NCBI GenBank assembly: GCA_023415275.1
Contig: JAEZLJ010000133.1
Location: forward strand, 1-14,567
DNA: 14,567 nucleotides
Reading direction: 5' to 3'
Source: Bacteroidota bacterium
Lineage (GTDB): Bacteria; Bacteroidota; Bacteroidia; Chitinophagales; Chitinophagaceae
The position numbers and the translations under genes are program-made. Positions 14,262 to 14,567 of the stretch are shown here, piece after piece; position 1 is the stretch's first letter, and every line of letters starts with the position of its first letter. The notes under the pieces are model-generated. The model was not told the origin of the DNA and made no database searches. It saw only the letters and a list, made by a program, of their open reading frames with translations.

Positions 14262-14567
14262 ATGTTTACTATTGATAAAACACCCGCTGCTATTGTTCAT
14301 CTTGAGCAGTTTAAAGATATTGTAGGTGCTCCCTATGTGTTGGTAGATGAAGAAGCCCTTGATCAATATGCCTCTGATGAAACTGAAGACCTTCATTTCC
14401 TGCCTGATGTGGTCATTAAACCGGCAAACGCTGAAGAAATAAGCCGCATTTTAAAGTTATGTAATGAGTATAAGATCCCTGTAACACCACGTGGAGCAGG
14501 TACAGGTTTAAGTGGGGGTGCCCTGCCTCATCTGGGAGGCGTGTTGCTATCCATAGAAAGATTAAAC
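14262..14567 (+). CDS. FAD-linked oxidase, GlcD-type, N-terminal part (right edge)
   Basis: 102 residues from ATG 14262, still open at the last base. Around residues 30-43 the text reads DEEALDQYASDETEDL. Then comes LPDVVIKPANAEEISRILKLCNEYKIPVTPRG, read as VVIKP and PVTPRGAG, followed by GTGLSGGALPHLGGVLLS (about 80-97). These are the PCMH-type FAD-binding signatures of the glycolate/D-lactate oxidase family (FAD_binding_4). Members oxidise 2-hydroxy acids such as glycolate or D-lactate; the substrate cannot be told from this part. The catalytic C-terminal domain is outside the window. A plausible promoter lies just upstream, so it is likely transcribed separately from the SprF gene. Confidence 0.88.
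   Translation, partial: MFTIDKTPAAIVHLEQFKDIVGAPYVLVDEEALDQYASDETEDLHFLPDVVIKPANAEEISRILKLCNEYKIPVTPRGAGTGLSGGALPHLGGVLLSIERLN

Overview
The window looks like chromosomal DNA of a Bacteroidota bacterium, most likely a Chitinophagaceae-type organism (lineage is inference). The grounds are a type B gliding-motility C-terminal sorting domain (type IX secretion) next to a PorP/SprF partner, PKD/SBBP-type adhesin architecture, several small SPI or lipoprotein-signal proteins, weak Shine-Dalgarno sequences, and matches to the Bacteroidota -7 promoter element TAnnTTTG.

Region 1 (1-871): the N-terminal part of an IS110-family transposase runs off the left edge on the minus strand. The DNA upstream of it is rich in inverted repeats. 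Region 2 (about 734-5460) is an accessory stretch, more AT-rich by eye than the right half. It holds short, mostly plus-strand genes with no common pathway: a secreted transglutaminase-like protein, an unknown secreted protein, a 4-TM protein, a small acidic protein, a DUF2314 lipoprotein and a SnoaL-like lipoprotein. Between the last two lies a minus-strand lysine-rich mini-gene with its own terminator. The transglutaminase gene is flanked by two collinear, diverged direct repeats (734-850 and 1988-2104), each enclosing a different hairpin bounded by CAAC and CGTTA. That makes it look like a cassette, and it is the most interesting structure here. A bulged 85-bp inverted repeat lies between two other orphan genes at 3302-3386.

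Region 3 (5460-7250): a DUF4405-like membrane protein and a small exported two-TM protein. The spacers hold several good inverted repeats, including two mutually exclusive stems just upstream of the DUF4405 gene.

Region 4 (7254-14567) reads as core genome: recG, whose conserved N-terminus extends past the first ATG and seems to begin at an ATA codon; a 1202-residue cell-surface protein (SBBP-like repeats, four PKD domains, type B sorting domain); its probable outer-membrane partner PorP/SprF 31 bp downstream; and the start of a GlcD-type FAD-linked oxidase, cut by the right edge and preceded by a plausible Bacteroidota promoter. The adhesin and SprF form an export pair. RecG acts in replication-fork and recombination repair. 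The accessory genes look like independently acquired envelope proteins. No tRNA, rRNA or CRISPR array was seen.
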